Source of the DNA: Deltaproteobacteria bacterium
GTDB lineage: Bacteria > Desulfobacterota > Desulfobacteria > Desulfobacterales > JAFDCJ01
Direction of reading: 5' to 3'
DNA length: 19,437 bases
Assembly (NCBI GenBank): GCA_024277475.1
Contig: JAJRVC010000058.1
Coordinates: 1 to 19,437 of the forward strand
Below, in pieces: positions 1 through 7,816 of the stretch (positions within the stretch are counted from its first letter, which is position 1; each line of letters begins with the position of its first letter). The position numbers and the translations under genes are program-made. The notes under the pieces are model-generated. The model was not told the DNA's origin. It saw only the letters and a program-made list of their open reading frames with translations, and did no database searches.

Positions 1-327
1 AAAAAGCCGGCGGTTGTCAAAGCCTTTGTGCGAGTTAATCAAAGGGCCTTTAAGACCTGTGTCGACACACCTGACCCCTGCATTGAAGCCCTGGTCAGTG
101 CCAATACGGGGCTGAAATTTGATAATGAAAAAACGAACTGGGGACTGGTAAACGAGTTGATGCGGGACAAATTCTCTACAAGTGTTGCCCTGGGTTATTT
201 TGATCCGGAGCGTATGGATAGTGATTATAAACTGATCGAAACCTATTTTAAACTTAAGGCACCTTTCGATATAAAAACCGCCTACACAAACGATCTGCTC
301 GATCGCAGCATTAAAATGCCGAAATAG
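1..327 (+). CDS. NitT/TauT-type ABC substrate-binding protein, C-terminal part (5' end outside window)
   Basis: The frame is open from base 1 to the TAG at 325-327, so the gene enters from the left; the first in-window start-like codon (GTG at 28) is internal. About 108 residues are visible. They align by eye with the C-terminal third of the complete binding protein at 10920-11918: 'PAVVKAFVRVNQRAF' here matches 'PEMVRKFLKAAYRGW' there, and 'ALGYFDPERM' matches 'GIGYIDPGKM'. This is the NMT1/THI5-like periplasmic binding fold used by importers of sulfonates, nitrate, pyrimidines and other small molecules. The ligand cannot be told from the tail. It converges on the ABC ATPase at 677-1480, so it may be the binding protein of that importer or belong to another locus to the left. 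Confidence 0.75.
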   Translation, partial: KKPAVVKAFVRVNQRAFKTCVDTPDPCIEALVSANTGLKFDNEKTNWGLVNELMRDKFSTSVALGYFDPERMDSDYKLIETYFKLKAPFDIKTAYTNDLLDRSIKMPK

Positions 328-676
328 GGGTTATATTGATTGAACGTCGAACATCGAACGCCCAACGCTGAACATCGAATATTGATGGCGCTACGCTTTA
401 TCGATTTTAAACAAGCGAACCGAAAAATACTGAACGCAGAATTTCGAAGAATTGAATCGCTTCAGGCTTCGCCTTCGGCTACGACCCGACAGGTTGCTCT
501 GTCTTTTTTATTTTGGGCATAACGACAGCACCTGAATCCTGTTTTAATATTGACAGAATACATTATTCGATGTTCGACGTTCGACCTGCCCGCAATGCCT
601 TGAAACCGGTGTGAGGCCAATTTGGCTATTTTATTTATATATCCATGTTTAAACCAAGCCATGCACTATACCCGGC
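328..676. other. Intergenic region of 349 bases between convergent genes
   Basis: No convincing gene is seen. The region is dominated by low-complexity 'TCGAAC'-type repeats and their inverted copy (see the repeat entry). It also holds a short palindrome, GCCAA-T-TTGGC at 616-626, followed by a T-rich stretch on the plus strand, which is at best a weak terminator for the left gene. Short open frames here on both strands pass through the repeats and have no recognisable protein sequence. Confidence 0.6.
342..582. repeat. Intergenic inverted repeat of the GAACGTCGAACATCGAA type
   Basis: GAACGTCGAACATCGAA at 342-358 recurs as its exact reverse complement at 566-582 (17 of 17). A second left-side half copy, GAACATCGAAT at 370-380, is also complementary to 565-575. 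The left side is built from repeated 'CGAAC' units. The roughly 200 bases between the arms carry no recognisable gene. Repeats of this appearance are scattered between genes in many environmental bacterial genomes. No transposase is present, so any mobility would be in trans. Confidence 0.7.
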
Positions 677-1480
677 TTAGTCAATGCGACACGTCTCATT
701 CATTTGAGGAACCTCTGAATCCATCCCGAGATGCTTATAGAGATGCCGGGTATATCTGCCGAATGTTTCATGGGTCTTCATATCCAGCGTTCGGGGATAG
801 GGCAGATCAATGGAAATGTTATCGGCCATGCGTGCAGGGCCGCATGTTAAAACGATTACCCGACTTCCCAAGAATACCGCCTCTTGAATCCCATGGGTTA
901 CAAACAAAATGGTTTTCTTGCTTTTTTGCCAGATACGCAAAAGCTCCAGGTTCATTTTTTCGCGCGTCAAGGCATCCAGAGCGCCAAAAGGTTCATCCAT
1001 CAGGATGAGTTTCGGATCATGGATAAGTGCGCGGGCAATCGCGGTACGCTGTTGCATACCACCTGAAAGTTCATGGGGGTATTTATCTTCAAAACCATGC
1101 AAGCCGACCATTTTGAGAAGATAACGCGCCCGGTCCACACTTTCCCTGTGCGGCAGGCCCAGAATTTCAGCCGGTAGAAGGACATTTTCCAGTATCCTGC
1201 GCCATTTCAACAGCAGCGGTTGCTGGAACACCATTCCGATATCCCTGGAAGGATCAAAAGGGTGGGCTTCGGTTCCAATTTTAACCATTCCTCCTTCATA
1301 GGAATGAATTCCGGCCAGGATTTTCAAAATGGTTGTTTTGCCGCAGCCTGACGGGCCCACAATCGAAACAAGTTCTTCCGCCTTGACGTCAAAGGTGACT
1401 TCGGAAACAGCAAGAAACTCCTGCTTGCGACTTTTGAATGTCTTGCGGACGTCTGACAGGCGAATAAACGGTTCACTCAT
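677..1480 (-). CDS. ABC transporter ATP-binding protein, NitT/TauT (SsuB/TauB-like) family
   Basis: This 267-residue cytoplasmic ATPase powers a small-molecule importer. Every ABC motif is present: Walker A GPSGCGKTT at residues 42-50, Q-loop in VFQQ near 85-87, signature LSGGMQQR at 138-145, Walker B LILMDEP at 158-164, D-loop GALD at 166-169 and switch histidine in VTH at 196. The sequence after the histidine is THGIQEA rather than the usual THDIxEA. The ATG at 1480 has AAGGAA upstream. The gene starts 18 bases after the permease stop, so the two are almost surely co-transcribed. It closely resembles the second ATPase at 15367-16131, for example sharing MNLELLRIW. Family assignment is firm; the substrate is unknown. 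Confidence 0.93.
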   Translation of the reverse strand: MSEPFIRLSDVRKTFKSRKQEFLAVSEVTFDVKAEELVSIVGPSGCGKTTILKILAGIHSYEGGMVKIGTEAHPFDPSRDIGMVFQQPLLLKWRRILENVLLPAEILGLPHRESVDRARYLLKMVGLHGFEDKYPHELSGGMQQRTAIARALIHDPKLILMDEPFGALDALTREKMNLELLRIWQKSKKTILFVTHGIQEAVFLGSRVIVLTCGPARMADNISIDLPYPRTLDMKTHETFGRYTRHLYKHLGMDSEVPQMNETCRID

Positions 1481-1498
1481 TTAATTTTTTCCTTATCG

Positions 1499-2263
1499 TC
1501 ACACTTTTTCGTCAATTTGTCCGACAAATATATATTCAAGAAGCAGTACCAGGGCATACAGGATGACTCCTATCAGGGTTATCAATAACACCGCCATGAA
1601 CATGGCGGCCGTGTCCATTGTAACCTGGACCTGGAGCATGAGATAACCGAGGCCTTCCTGCGAGGCGATAAATTCACCGACGATGGCACCGGCGACCGCC
1701 AGAACCACGGCAACTTTCATACCGGAAAACAAATACGGCAGTGAACCGGGGAGCTGGATTTTGGTGAAAATTTGCCAGGGTGAAGCCCTCAAAGTGCGTA
1801 CCAGATCGATAAGGTCAGGGTCACTCTCCTTGAGGCCTCGATCCATGGTCAGCAGAATGGGTAAGAAGCATATACTAAAAGATATTAAAATGTTGGGACC
1901 TACTCCGTAAGACAGCCAGACAATAAAAAGGGGTCCCAACGCCACTTTGGGAATCATGTTCAAGCTGACCATGAGCGGCATGAATAAAGTCTCGATAATT
2001 CTAAACCAGGCGAACAGGAGGGCTGTTAGCACTCCGAGGACCACGGCCAGAAAATAGCCGCCAAATACTTCCAGGGCAGTAATGTAAGTATTGTGAAGCC
2101 AGCCATAGTCTTCGTTTAGAGAAAGCAAGGTAGCCCAGGGCGTCGGCATGACATAATCGGGGATATCGCTGACTGTTATCCATATCTGCCAGATAACAAT
2201 ACATCCCAGGTGAACCAGAACAATCAAGCCATAGCGGCGTATATGCTTCCATTTGTCATTCAT
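1499..2263 (-). CDS. ABC transporter permease, NitT/TauT (SsuC/TauC-like) family
   Basis: This 254-residue inner-membrane permease is very hydrophobic, with about six membrane segments. The first is near residues 10-30, others near 65-85, 105-140, 185-200 and 220-245. The cytoplasmic EAA-type coupling loop that contacts the ATPase is seen at about 158-186 (LRASPWQ...LP.SLPYLFSGMKV), followed by the family hallmark GAIVGEFIAS. The ATG at 2263 has AAGGGTG upstream. It pairs with the ATPase just downstream. Unlike the plus-strand importer, this unit has one permease gene and no binding protein beside it in the same orientation. The 236-base gap upstream holds a hairpin repeat, so it may be transcribed separately from the enzymes. 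Confidence 0.92.
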   Translation of the reverse strand: MNDKWKHIRRYGLIVLVHLGCIVIWQIWITVSDIPDYVMPTPWATLLSLNEDYGWLHNTYITALEVFGGYFLAVVLGVLTALLFAWFRIIETLFMPLMVSLNMIPKVALGPLFIVWLSYGVGPNILISFSICFLPILLTMDRGLKESDPDLIDLVRTLRASPWQIFTKIQLPGSLPYLFSGMKVAVVLAVAGAIVGEFIASQEGLGYLMLQVQVTMDTAAMFMAVLLITLIGVILYALVLLLEYIFVGQIDEKV

Positions 2264-2326
2264 GGATTATCACCCTTAGTGCTCCTATTCGTAATTACAG
2301 TGACGTATTAGCCGTAATATTTTTTT

Positions 2327-2406
2327 ACCACGGAGATACAGAGGACACAGAGATATTCTTCTTTTTGCCCAAAATAAAAAAAAATATATCTCTGTGCCAC
2401 TGTGGT
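2327..2406. repeat. Hairpin-forming intergenic repeat (ACCACGGAG...ACACAGAGATAT type)
   Basis: CACAGAGATAT at 2346-2356 pairs perfectly with ATATCTCTGTG at 2386-2396. The stem continues imperfectly outward through ACCACGG (from 2327) against CTGTGGT (ending 2406). The loop contains an A-rich run. The 'CACAGAG/CTCTGTG' style is a common dispersed intergenic repeat. It lies between the aminotransferase and the permease, where it could fold in RNA and reduce read-through or stabilise transcript ends. The rest of the 2264-2499 gap shows no gene. Confidence 0.7.
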
Positions 2407-2499
2407 GAGATCAAATAGTCGTTAACGCTTCAATAAATTATACGTTACCGTAATTTTAGTCATTTCCAATTTTAGATCATTTTAGCTCATTTTCCCGGT

Positions 2500-3876
2500 T
2501 TATCCGGGTTGGGTTAATACTTCATCAACGGCTTCTTCAAACACTTCGATACCTTCCCTCAAGGCCTCCTCGGTAATGGTCAACGGGGGAGCGATTTTAA
2601 CGCATTCACCGCCGGGACCCACTGGGGCGAACATCAGCAGACCCCTGTTGAAGCAGGCCGTGTTGATATCAAGGGCGGTTTTACTTGCCGGCCTCCCGCT
2701 GACGGGATCGACAACCCGAATACCGGCTACCAATCCCTTCCCATGCACTACCGCAAGCCGCGTTGGGAATTTTTTACGGATACGCTCCAATTCGGGTAGC
2801 AGAATTTCTCCCAAATGTGCGGCATTGGCAGCCAGATTTTCCTGCTGTAAAATTTCGAGACTGGCAAGAGCGGCTACTACGCACAAGGGAGAGGCGGAAT
2901 GGGTCGAGGTCATGGAACCCGGGGCATACAGATCCATAATATCCGCCCGGCCGATAACGGCGGCAATGGGCAGCGATGAGCTGATACCCTTACCGCATGC
3001 AATCAAGTCCGGCACAACACCGTAATGCTCATAGCAGAACATTTTACCGGTGCGCCCGAACCCGGCCTGGACTTCATCGTAGATGCCGACAATGTCATGG
3101 GCACGACAAAAGGCCTGCAGCTGTTGCGCATACTCAACCGGCAGAAAATCCGCCCCCCCGCCCTGGTAAGATTCCGTTAACACTCCGGCGATATCATCAG
3201 CCTCAATTCCTTTATCCTCAAGGGTTTTCATAAACAGGTCAAAGGAGGTGTTCCGGACATTGTATCCGTCGGGAAACGGGACCTGGAAAAATGACGGGTC
3301 CTCGCCGCCGATCCATTTTTTGAGTTTGGGGATGCCGCCGGCGAGTTGGGCTCCCAGGGTACGGCCGTGAAAAGCATTCGTAAAGGAGATGATGATTTTT
3401 TTATCAGGTCCGTATTTTTCCAGGGCATAGGTCCTGGCCAGCTTGATGCAATTCTCGATGGCCTCGCTGCCGGTGCTGAGCAAAAATGCATTGTAGCAAG
3501 CCGGGTCCGGTGATAAGCTCCGCAATGCTTCTGTAAGTTCCCCACGCTTTTCATGGACAAAAACATAGCTTGCCAGCAACCCCTGATCGATCTGTTTCTT
3601 CAGGGCGGTTTTGATCTTTTCGCGTCCGTGTCCGACATTGGCTAAAAGCACACAGGACGACCAGTCGATCCAGCGATTACCCCATTTGTCATAGATAGTG
3701 AAGTTTTCGGCTTTATCCCAGACTACCGGCGGCATTCCCAGCATAGAGCGTGGTTCGGATGCTTTCAATGATTTAAAAATCGGCAAAGATTCCGGTACCG
3801 GGATCTTCGTTTGAATCGTCCGGTATCGGGTGGAAACCTTTTTTACGTCTATGGGTTTGAGTGAATATTCTGCCAT
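2500..3876 (-). CDS. Class III PLP-dependent aminotransferase (4-aminobutyrate aminotransferase-like)
   Basis: This 458-residue cytoplasmic enzyme is of normal length for fold-type I omega/gamma-amino transaminases. It should move an amino group between an amino compound and an oxo-acid through pyridoxal phosphate. Visible landmarks are the phosphate-binding region STGSEAIENCIKLAR near residues 134-148, AFHGRT near 168-173, the cofactor-binding aspartate in YDEVQAGFGRTGKMF (Asp267), and the Schiff-base lysine in ACGKGIS (Lys296). SMTSTHSASPLC at 321-332 matches the conserved Thr/His loop. The ATG at 3876 has TGGAG upstream. The gap to the preceding oxidoreductase is only 40 bases, so the two are probably in one operon. 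GABA, ornithine or another omega-amino substrate is possible; specificity cannot be read from sequence. Confidence 0.92.
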   Translation of the reverse strand: MAEYSLKPIDVKKVSTRYRTIQTKIPVPESLPIFKSLKASEPRSMLGMPPVVWDKAENFTIYDKWGNRWIDWSSCVLLANVGHGREKIKTALKKQIDQGLLASYVFVHEKRGELTEALRSLSPDPACYNAFLLSTGSEAIENCIKLARTYALEKYGPDKKIIISFTNAFHGRTLGAQLAGGIPKLKKWIGGEDPSFFQVPFPDGYNVRNTSFDLFMKTLEDKGIEADDIAGVLTESYQGGGADFLPVEYAQQLQAFCRAHDIVGIYDEVQAGFGRTGKMFCYEHYGVVPDLIACGKGISSSLPIAAVIGRADIMDLYAPGSMTSTHSASPLCVVAALASLEILQQENLAANAAHLGEILLPELERIRKKFPTRLAVVHGKGLVAGIRVVDPVSGRPASKTALDINTACFNRGLLMFAPVGPGGECVKIAPPLTITEEALREGIEVFEEAVDEVLTQPG

Positions 3877-3916
3877 GAAATTAACTCCAGATCTCGTAAA
3901 ATGTAAAAAAATTGGC

Positions 3917-5182
3917 TCAACCGCGTTTCAGCCTCACACCAGGTTTCGGTCCGTATTCAATAAGCGTGATATCGCCCTCATTTAAAATAGACAGGCGGGC
4001 GGCTTCGTGCACCAGTTCGTTGATGTATGAATTCTCCGGTGTTGCAATCAGGCCTTTGCGGTCCGCCCGGGATTTGGCTTCCAGTCGTATGCTGTGGGCG
4101 TTATGCGGATTTTGCTCCACCCGGCCCTCCATGCGGCACAGGGTTCGGATATGGGTCATGACGGAATCCGGCCCGTAACCGATAGGTTTGTATCCTTGAC
4201 CCTCCCAGGGAACCAGCTGGAAGAAATCCGGGTTAATATAGTGAAACAGTTTATTTTGGGGTCCTCTGCCTTTAACAAAGCCGTATTCAACGCCCCTGAA
4301 CTGGTCGTTGTGTTTTAGTACGGCCCCCTTGTTGTCTCCTTCGAAAAACATGCAAAGGCCCTGCTCATTTGAACCGGCACCGTCATCCGGATACCCGAGG
4401 CCGGCCGTCACCGAAAGGATCGCTCCGTTTTCAAAACGTACCCGGCCATTAGCCCACATATAGCCTTCTTTTCCATTAGGGAATTTTCCCTTCACTCCCG
4501 TTACCGACACTTCAACAGGTTTCAGACCGGTGATAAAATACACAAGATCTACATAATGGCAGCCGACATACACAAAGGGATCGGTAAAATCCGTGGTAAA
4601 CCAGTTTTGAAAATTTGATGAGCGGTAGTAATAGGGTTCGATCATTTTCGCTTCGCCGACGATGAATTCCCCCAGGTCACCGCTTTTATAGTTTTTTTGA
4701 GCCAGCAGCGATCGACGGTCAAAGCGCTTGTGGTACTCCACACCGACAAAAAGCCCTTTCTCTTTGGCCCGGGCCGCAATTTCGACACCGTGCCGATATT
4801 TGAGAACCAGAGGTTTGACACACAAAATGTGCTGATTGAAATCCAGGACTTCCATGACAACCTTGAAATGGAGTTGATCCGGCAAGGCGATAACAACGGC
4901 CTGATGGGGCGCCATCTGGGACAAAACCTCTTTGTACAATTCCTGATTGCCTTTGGAACCGGCATCAAAGGCGGGAAAAGGCGTAAAATCCTGCCCCGGG
5001 AAAGCACTCTTGATCACGGTGTTGTCTTCAAGCGCCTTGAGCGAACTTGCCCGGGTTCCGCAAACCGAGATGCTTTTTACGTACCCTGAACGTTGCAGAT
5101 GATATGCCGCCGGCAGGATAAGATCGTGGACGATCATACCGGCCCCGATAATTGTAAGATCTAACGGTTTAACATCATTCAT
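3917..5182 (-). CDS. Gfo/Idh/MocA-family NAD(P)-dependent oxidoreductase (copy A)
   Basis: The protein is 421 residues, somewhat long for the family. It has an N-terminal Rossmann fold (IIGAGMIVHD, residues 11-20) and a C-terminal substrate domain. The usual EKP catalytic motif reads VKP (residues 122-124, in ILCVKPLVLK), so the lysine is kept but the glutamate is not. VEYHKRFDRR (148-157) and VGCHYVDLV (206-214), with the expected histidine, follow. I chose the ATG at 5182 because AAGGGG sits just upstream at 5187-5192; a TTG-initiated extension to 5224 lacks this. Gaps to neighbours are 51 and 40 bases, consistent with an operon. The family oxidises sugar or cyclitol hydroxyls or reduces imines; the substrate here is unknown. 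It is the most divergent of three family members in the window. Confidence 0.9.
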   Translation of the reverse strand: MNDVKPLDLTIIGAGMIVHDLILPAAYHLQRSGYVKSISVCGTRASSLKALEDNTVIKSAFPGQDFTPFPAFDAGSKGNQELYKEVLSQMAPHQAVVIALPDQLHFKVVMEVLDFNQHILCVKPLVLKYRHGVEIAARAKEKGLFVGVEYHKRFDRRSLLAQKNYKSGDLGEFIVGEAKMIEPYYYRSSNFQNWFTTDFTDPFVYVGCHYVDLVYFITGLKPVEVSVTGVKGKFPNGKEGYMWANGRVRFENGAILSVTAGLGYPDDGAGSNEQGLCMFFEGDNKGAVLKHNDQFRGVEYGFVKGRGPQNKLFHYINPDFFQLVPWEGQGYKPIGYGPDSVMTHIRTLCRMEGRVEQNPHNAHSIRLEAKSRADRKGLIATPENSYINELVHEAARLSILNEGDITLIEYGPKPGVRLKRG

Positions 5183-5233
5183 GGAATTCCCCTTATTGTA
5201 ACCATTCACAGGCTCAGGGTTCAACGTTTAAGG

Positions 5234-6472
5234 TTAAGGACAAGTAATCTTCTCAAATTGTTCCATTGCAACCGCCGCTGCGGGGCAGATATCCGTGCAT
5301 GTGCTGCACCCCGTGCAGGCCTGCGCGTTGATTTTGGCTTTTTCGTTCTCCAGGGTGATGGCGTAACAATGCCCGATATCAATGCAAATTGCGCAGCCCG
5401 TACATTTTTTCTCGTCAACCCGGGCATACCCCCGGTACAAGGTGAGCCTGTCGGTGGGTGTGATGCGTGAAACAACCAACCCTCGAAAGTCCCGGTAACT
5501 CCGGTAGTCTTTTTCCTCCATAAACCGTTTGATGCCCGCTACGATTTTCGGCAGTATTTTTGGACCTTTGAGCATAACGCCGGTACATATCTGCACGAAA
5601 TCCGCCCCGCACATTATCATCTGTACGGCATCGCGCCATTTTTCTATTCCGCCGCTACCCATCACTATATTTTCAGGTCGGCATTGTTTTCGCATCTCAT
5701 AAACGTCCCGCAGAGCCAACGGTTTGATCCAGGGCCCCGAAAAGCAGGCAAGGGTCGGCTCATCCTGTAAATGGCAGATCCCCTGTCCGGGCCGGTTGAT
5801 ATCGAAATCAGGTATGGCTAGTCTGTTGCCGGTGCCCCCCGCGCTGGGGATGCCAATGTCAAAACAGGCTTTGGCAACATCGGCAATCTTACCGCCTTCG
5901 GGGGTAAGCTTTATAAATACCGGAATGCCGACGGCATTTTGAACGGCGGCGGCGGTTTTTGAAACAATCTGCGGGTTTGAGCCGACACTGGCGCCCGAAA
6001 CAACCTTCGATTGACCTCCGGAAGTGTTGACGTTAAACGACATGTTCGGACAGCACATGTTCAGTTCGATTGCATGGGCACCGGCTTCTTCATATTTTTG
6101 GGCCATCCGGATCCAGCCTTCCTCGCCCTTTTCGCCGGCATAGGACATGTTGGCATATAAAATCAGTTCGCTGACCTCCTTGCGGGCCTTTTCCATGAGT
6201 GTCAAACCCTGTTCGAACGTGAGCCGTGTTTCGGCGGTAAAGGCGTGGTATTTATGTTTCTTCAGCCAGCGATACCGCGGCGGCTTGCTGATATAAGCAG
6301 GATCAATGGCAAGCTTGAGGCTTGCGGCCCCCCAGCCCCAACGCTCAATTTCTTTGATCATTTTCAAGGTCTTGACCGCCGGTCCCGAGCCGACGACAAA
6401 ATTGTTCCTGAAGTCCAGTCCCGCAACCTCCAGCGGCATTAAATAATCGGTTTCTTTAACATGCGGTTTCAC
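5234..6472 (-). CDS. PreA-like dihydropyrimidine dehydrogenase/dihydroorotate dehydrogenase-fold flavoprotein with C-terminal ferredoxin domain
   Basis: The protein is 412 residues. Residues about 12-320 form an FMN-binding TIM barrel of the dihydroorotate/dihydropyrimidine dehydrogenase class: SLK (51-53), ELNMCCPN (136-143), IKLTPE (187-192), GGTGN (212-216) and the phosphate-binding GSGGIEKW (272-279). Residues about 350-400 are a two-cluster ferredoxin. Cluster two is canonical (Cys386, 389, 392, 396-Pro). Cluster one has Cys357, 360 and 363, but the next cysteine is at 369, giving a five-residue gap instead of three. By eye, the position of mammalian DPD catalytic Cys671 is Val163 here. 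Start is GTG with AGGGA upstream. The known partner PreT, which passes electrons from NAD(P)H, is absent. It may reduce or oxidise a pyrimidine-like ring or another C=C bond. Confidence 0.88.
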   Translation of the reverse strand: MKPHVKETDYLMPLEVAGLDFRNNFVVGSGPAVKTLKMIKEIERWGWGAASLKLAIDPAYISKPPRYRWLKKHKYHAFTAETRLTFEQGLTLMEKARKEVSELILYANMSYAGEKGEEGWIRMAQKYEEAGAHAIELNMCCPNMSFNVNTSGGQSKVVSGASVGSNPQIVSKTAAAVQNAVGIPVFIKLTPEGGKIADVAKACFDIGIPSAGGTGNRLAIPDFDINRPGQGICHLQDEPTLACFSGPWIKPLALRDVYEMRKQCRPENIVMGSGGIEKWRDAVQMIMCGADFVQICTGVMLKGPKILPKIVAGIKRFMEEKDYRSYRDFRGLVVSRITPTDRLTLYRGYARVDEKKCTGCAICIDIGHCYAITLENEKAKINAQACTGCSTCTDICPAAAVAMEQFEKITCP

Positions 6473-6490
6473 GTCTATAATTCCCTAACC

Positions 6491-6576
6491 CGGATGAGCT
6501 TAGCCGGTCTTAGCGCAGCGGAGATCCCGCTCGCGGGGTTGTAGCGAAGCGTCAATCCCGATTTATAGGGGAATTG
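6491..6576 (+). repeat. Dispersed intergenic repeat, copy 1 (with internal duplication)
   Basis: Bases 6491-6522 match the reverse complement of 12114-12145 at 30 of 32 positions, and 6556-6576 match the reverse complement of 12091-12111 at 19 of 21. Here the two blocks are separated by 33 extra bases, in the other copy by two. The extra bases contain GTAGCGAAGCG, which resembles TTAGCGCAGCG inside the first block, so they look like a local duplication. The repeat lies in the 270-base gap (6473-6742) between the PreA-like gene and oxidoreductase B. The rest of that gap contains no gene I can support. Confidence 0.75.
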
Positions 6577-6742
6577 ACTATTGAAAATTGGATATTTATT
6601 GAATCGCAAGGCCCTGTCTTTTTTAAATCGATAGTTCGACCCCAAGGCTCTTGAAAGAAGGTCCTTGAGGGGAGGCTCTCGAAGGGCAGTATTCCACGAA
6701 TAGTCACTGTGAAATCGGAAATATTTAATGATGGATCTTTCA

Positions 6743-7801
6743 TCAGCACCATTCTCCGTAAAGGGTTTTTCCCTTTTCATTGGACTCATAAAAAGCCCTC
6801 ACCAGCCCCACACAGGCAATTCCCGCCCGGCCGTCGACCCCGTAAAACAATTTTTGTTTGCCCATCACGCAGTCCGTGAAGTGTTTTAGTTCCGGAACAT
6901 AACCCAGATTAAGAAATTCATCCACTGCCGGTCGGGTCCAGCCGATGTTGTGATCGGTTTTTTCAATGGAATAGGAAATACCTTCCCTGGAATAGCAATC
7001 AAGGGGAGAGCCAAAGGTCAGGTCTACCTTGAGGACACCTTTGGTCCCGTAAATTTCTACTTTATCATCCATGCCTCCCACCGTGATATAATTGCCCTCG
7101 ACAAGAGCAAACTCACCGTTTTTGAATCGCATCATTCCCATGCCGAAATCTTCGCCGCCGTTATCCTTGTGGACAAAATTATTTTCGAGCCCGCCGGTCA
7201 TTTTGCCCGTCACCTCGATCACGGGATTGCTGCGGCCGCCGAGAAAATAAAGCAGCCAGCCGATGGGATGAATTCCCAGGTGCAGAAAACTTCCGCCGCC
7301 GCACATTTCCTTGTCTTTGGCTAAGGGAGAGTGGGTTCCGTTGTGAACTTCCTTGGCCTTGACAAACAAAACCCTGCCGATCCCGCCCTCCTTGACAATC
7401 TCTTCAGCACGCCGCAACGCCGGCGAAAAACACCAGTCCTCGGCATACATCAAATTAACGCCGTTTGTTTCGGATATCCTTACCATTTCTTCGGCATCTT
7501 CGACTTTGGTGGCGAACGGCTTCTCAACGATGATGTGTTTGCCGGCTTTGGCTGCCTCGATGGCCACATCGTGATGTAAAAAGTTGGGGGCACAAACGGA
7601 AACAAGATCGATATCGTTTCTTTTAAACATCTCACGGTAATCTTTGTAATAATCCGGGATATTCCATTTTTGTATTAATTCGGATGCATCTGCAATGTCC
7701 GCCACCGCCACCACCTCGGCCTGATCAATTCTGGCATAGGAATCGCAGTGAATATCCGCAGCAAATTTTGCGCCTACGATACCAATTCTTACTGTGTCCA
7801 T
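6743..7801 (-). CDS. Gfo/Idh/MocA-family NAD(P)-dependent oxidoreductase (copy B)
   Basis: The protein is 352 residues, typical for the family. The N-terminal Rossmann motif is GIVGAKFAADIH (residues 7-18). The canonical EKP motif is at 93-95 (HIIVEKPFATK), with the catalytic lysine at 94. The substrate-domain signature GGGSFLHLGIHPIGWLLYFLGG (168-189) carries histidines at 174 and 178. The ATG at 7801 has a strong AAAGGAG ribosome-binding site. The methyltransferase gene ends 15 bases upstream, so the two are clearly coupled. It is likely a cytoplasmic dehydrogenase acting on a hydroxyl or oxo group of the pathway intermediate; the substrate is not identifiable. Downstream lies a repeat-bearing gap of 270 bases before the PreA-like gene. 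Confidence 0.93.
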   Translation of the reverse strand: MDTVRIGIVGAKFAADIHCDSYARIDQAEVVAVADIADASELIQKWNIPDYYKDYREMFKRNDIDLVSVCAPNFLHHDVAIEAAKAGKHIIVEKPFATKVEDAEEMVRISETNGVNLMYAEDWCFSPALRRAEEIVKEGGIGRVLFVKAKEVHNGTHSPLAKDKEMCGGGSFLHLGIHPIGWLLYFLGGRSNPVIEVTGKMTGGLENNFVHKDNGGEDFGMGMMRFKNGEFALVEGNYITVGGMDDKVEIYGTKGVLKVDLTFGSPLDCYSREGISYSIEKTDHNIGWTRPAVDEFLNLGYVPELKHFTDCVMGKQKLFYGVDGRAGIACVGLVRAFYESNEKGKTLYGEWC

Positions 7802-7816
7802 ACAAACTCCTTTGTA

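Noticed and set aside
342..582. Possible CRISPR array from the repeated CGAAC units
   Set aside because: The units are short, irregular and not separated by uniform unique spacers; there are no cas genes. It is an inverted, simple-sequence repeat.
622..1008. Plus-strand open frame of 128 codons opposite the first ATPase
   Set aside because: It is the reverse strand of a complete ABC ATPase with all motifs and has no recognisable protein features.
6475..6789. Minus-strand open frame of 104 codons between oxidoreductase B and the PreA-like gene
   Set aside because: It overlaps the end of oxidoreductase B and runs through the dispersed repeat, so the frame is accidental.
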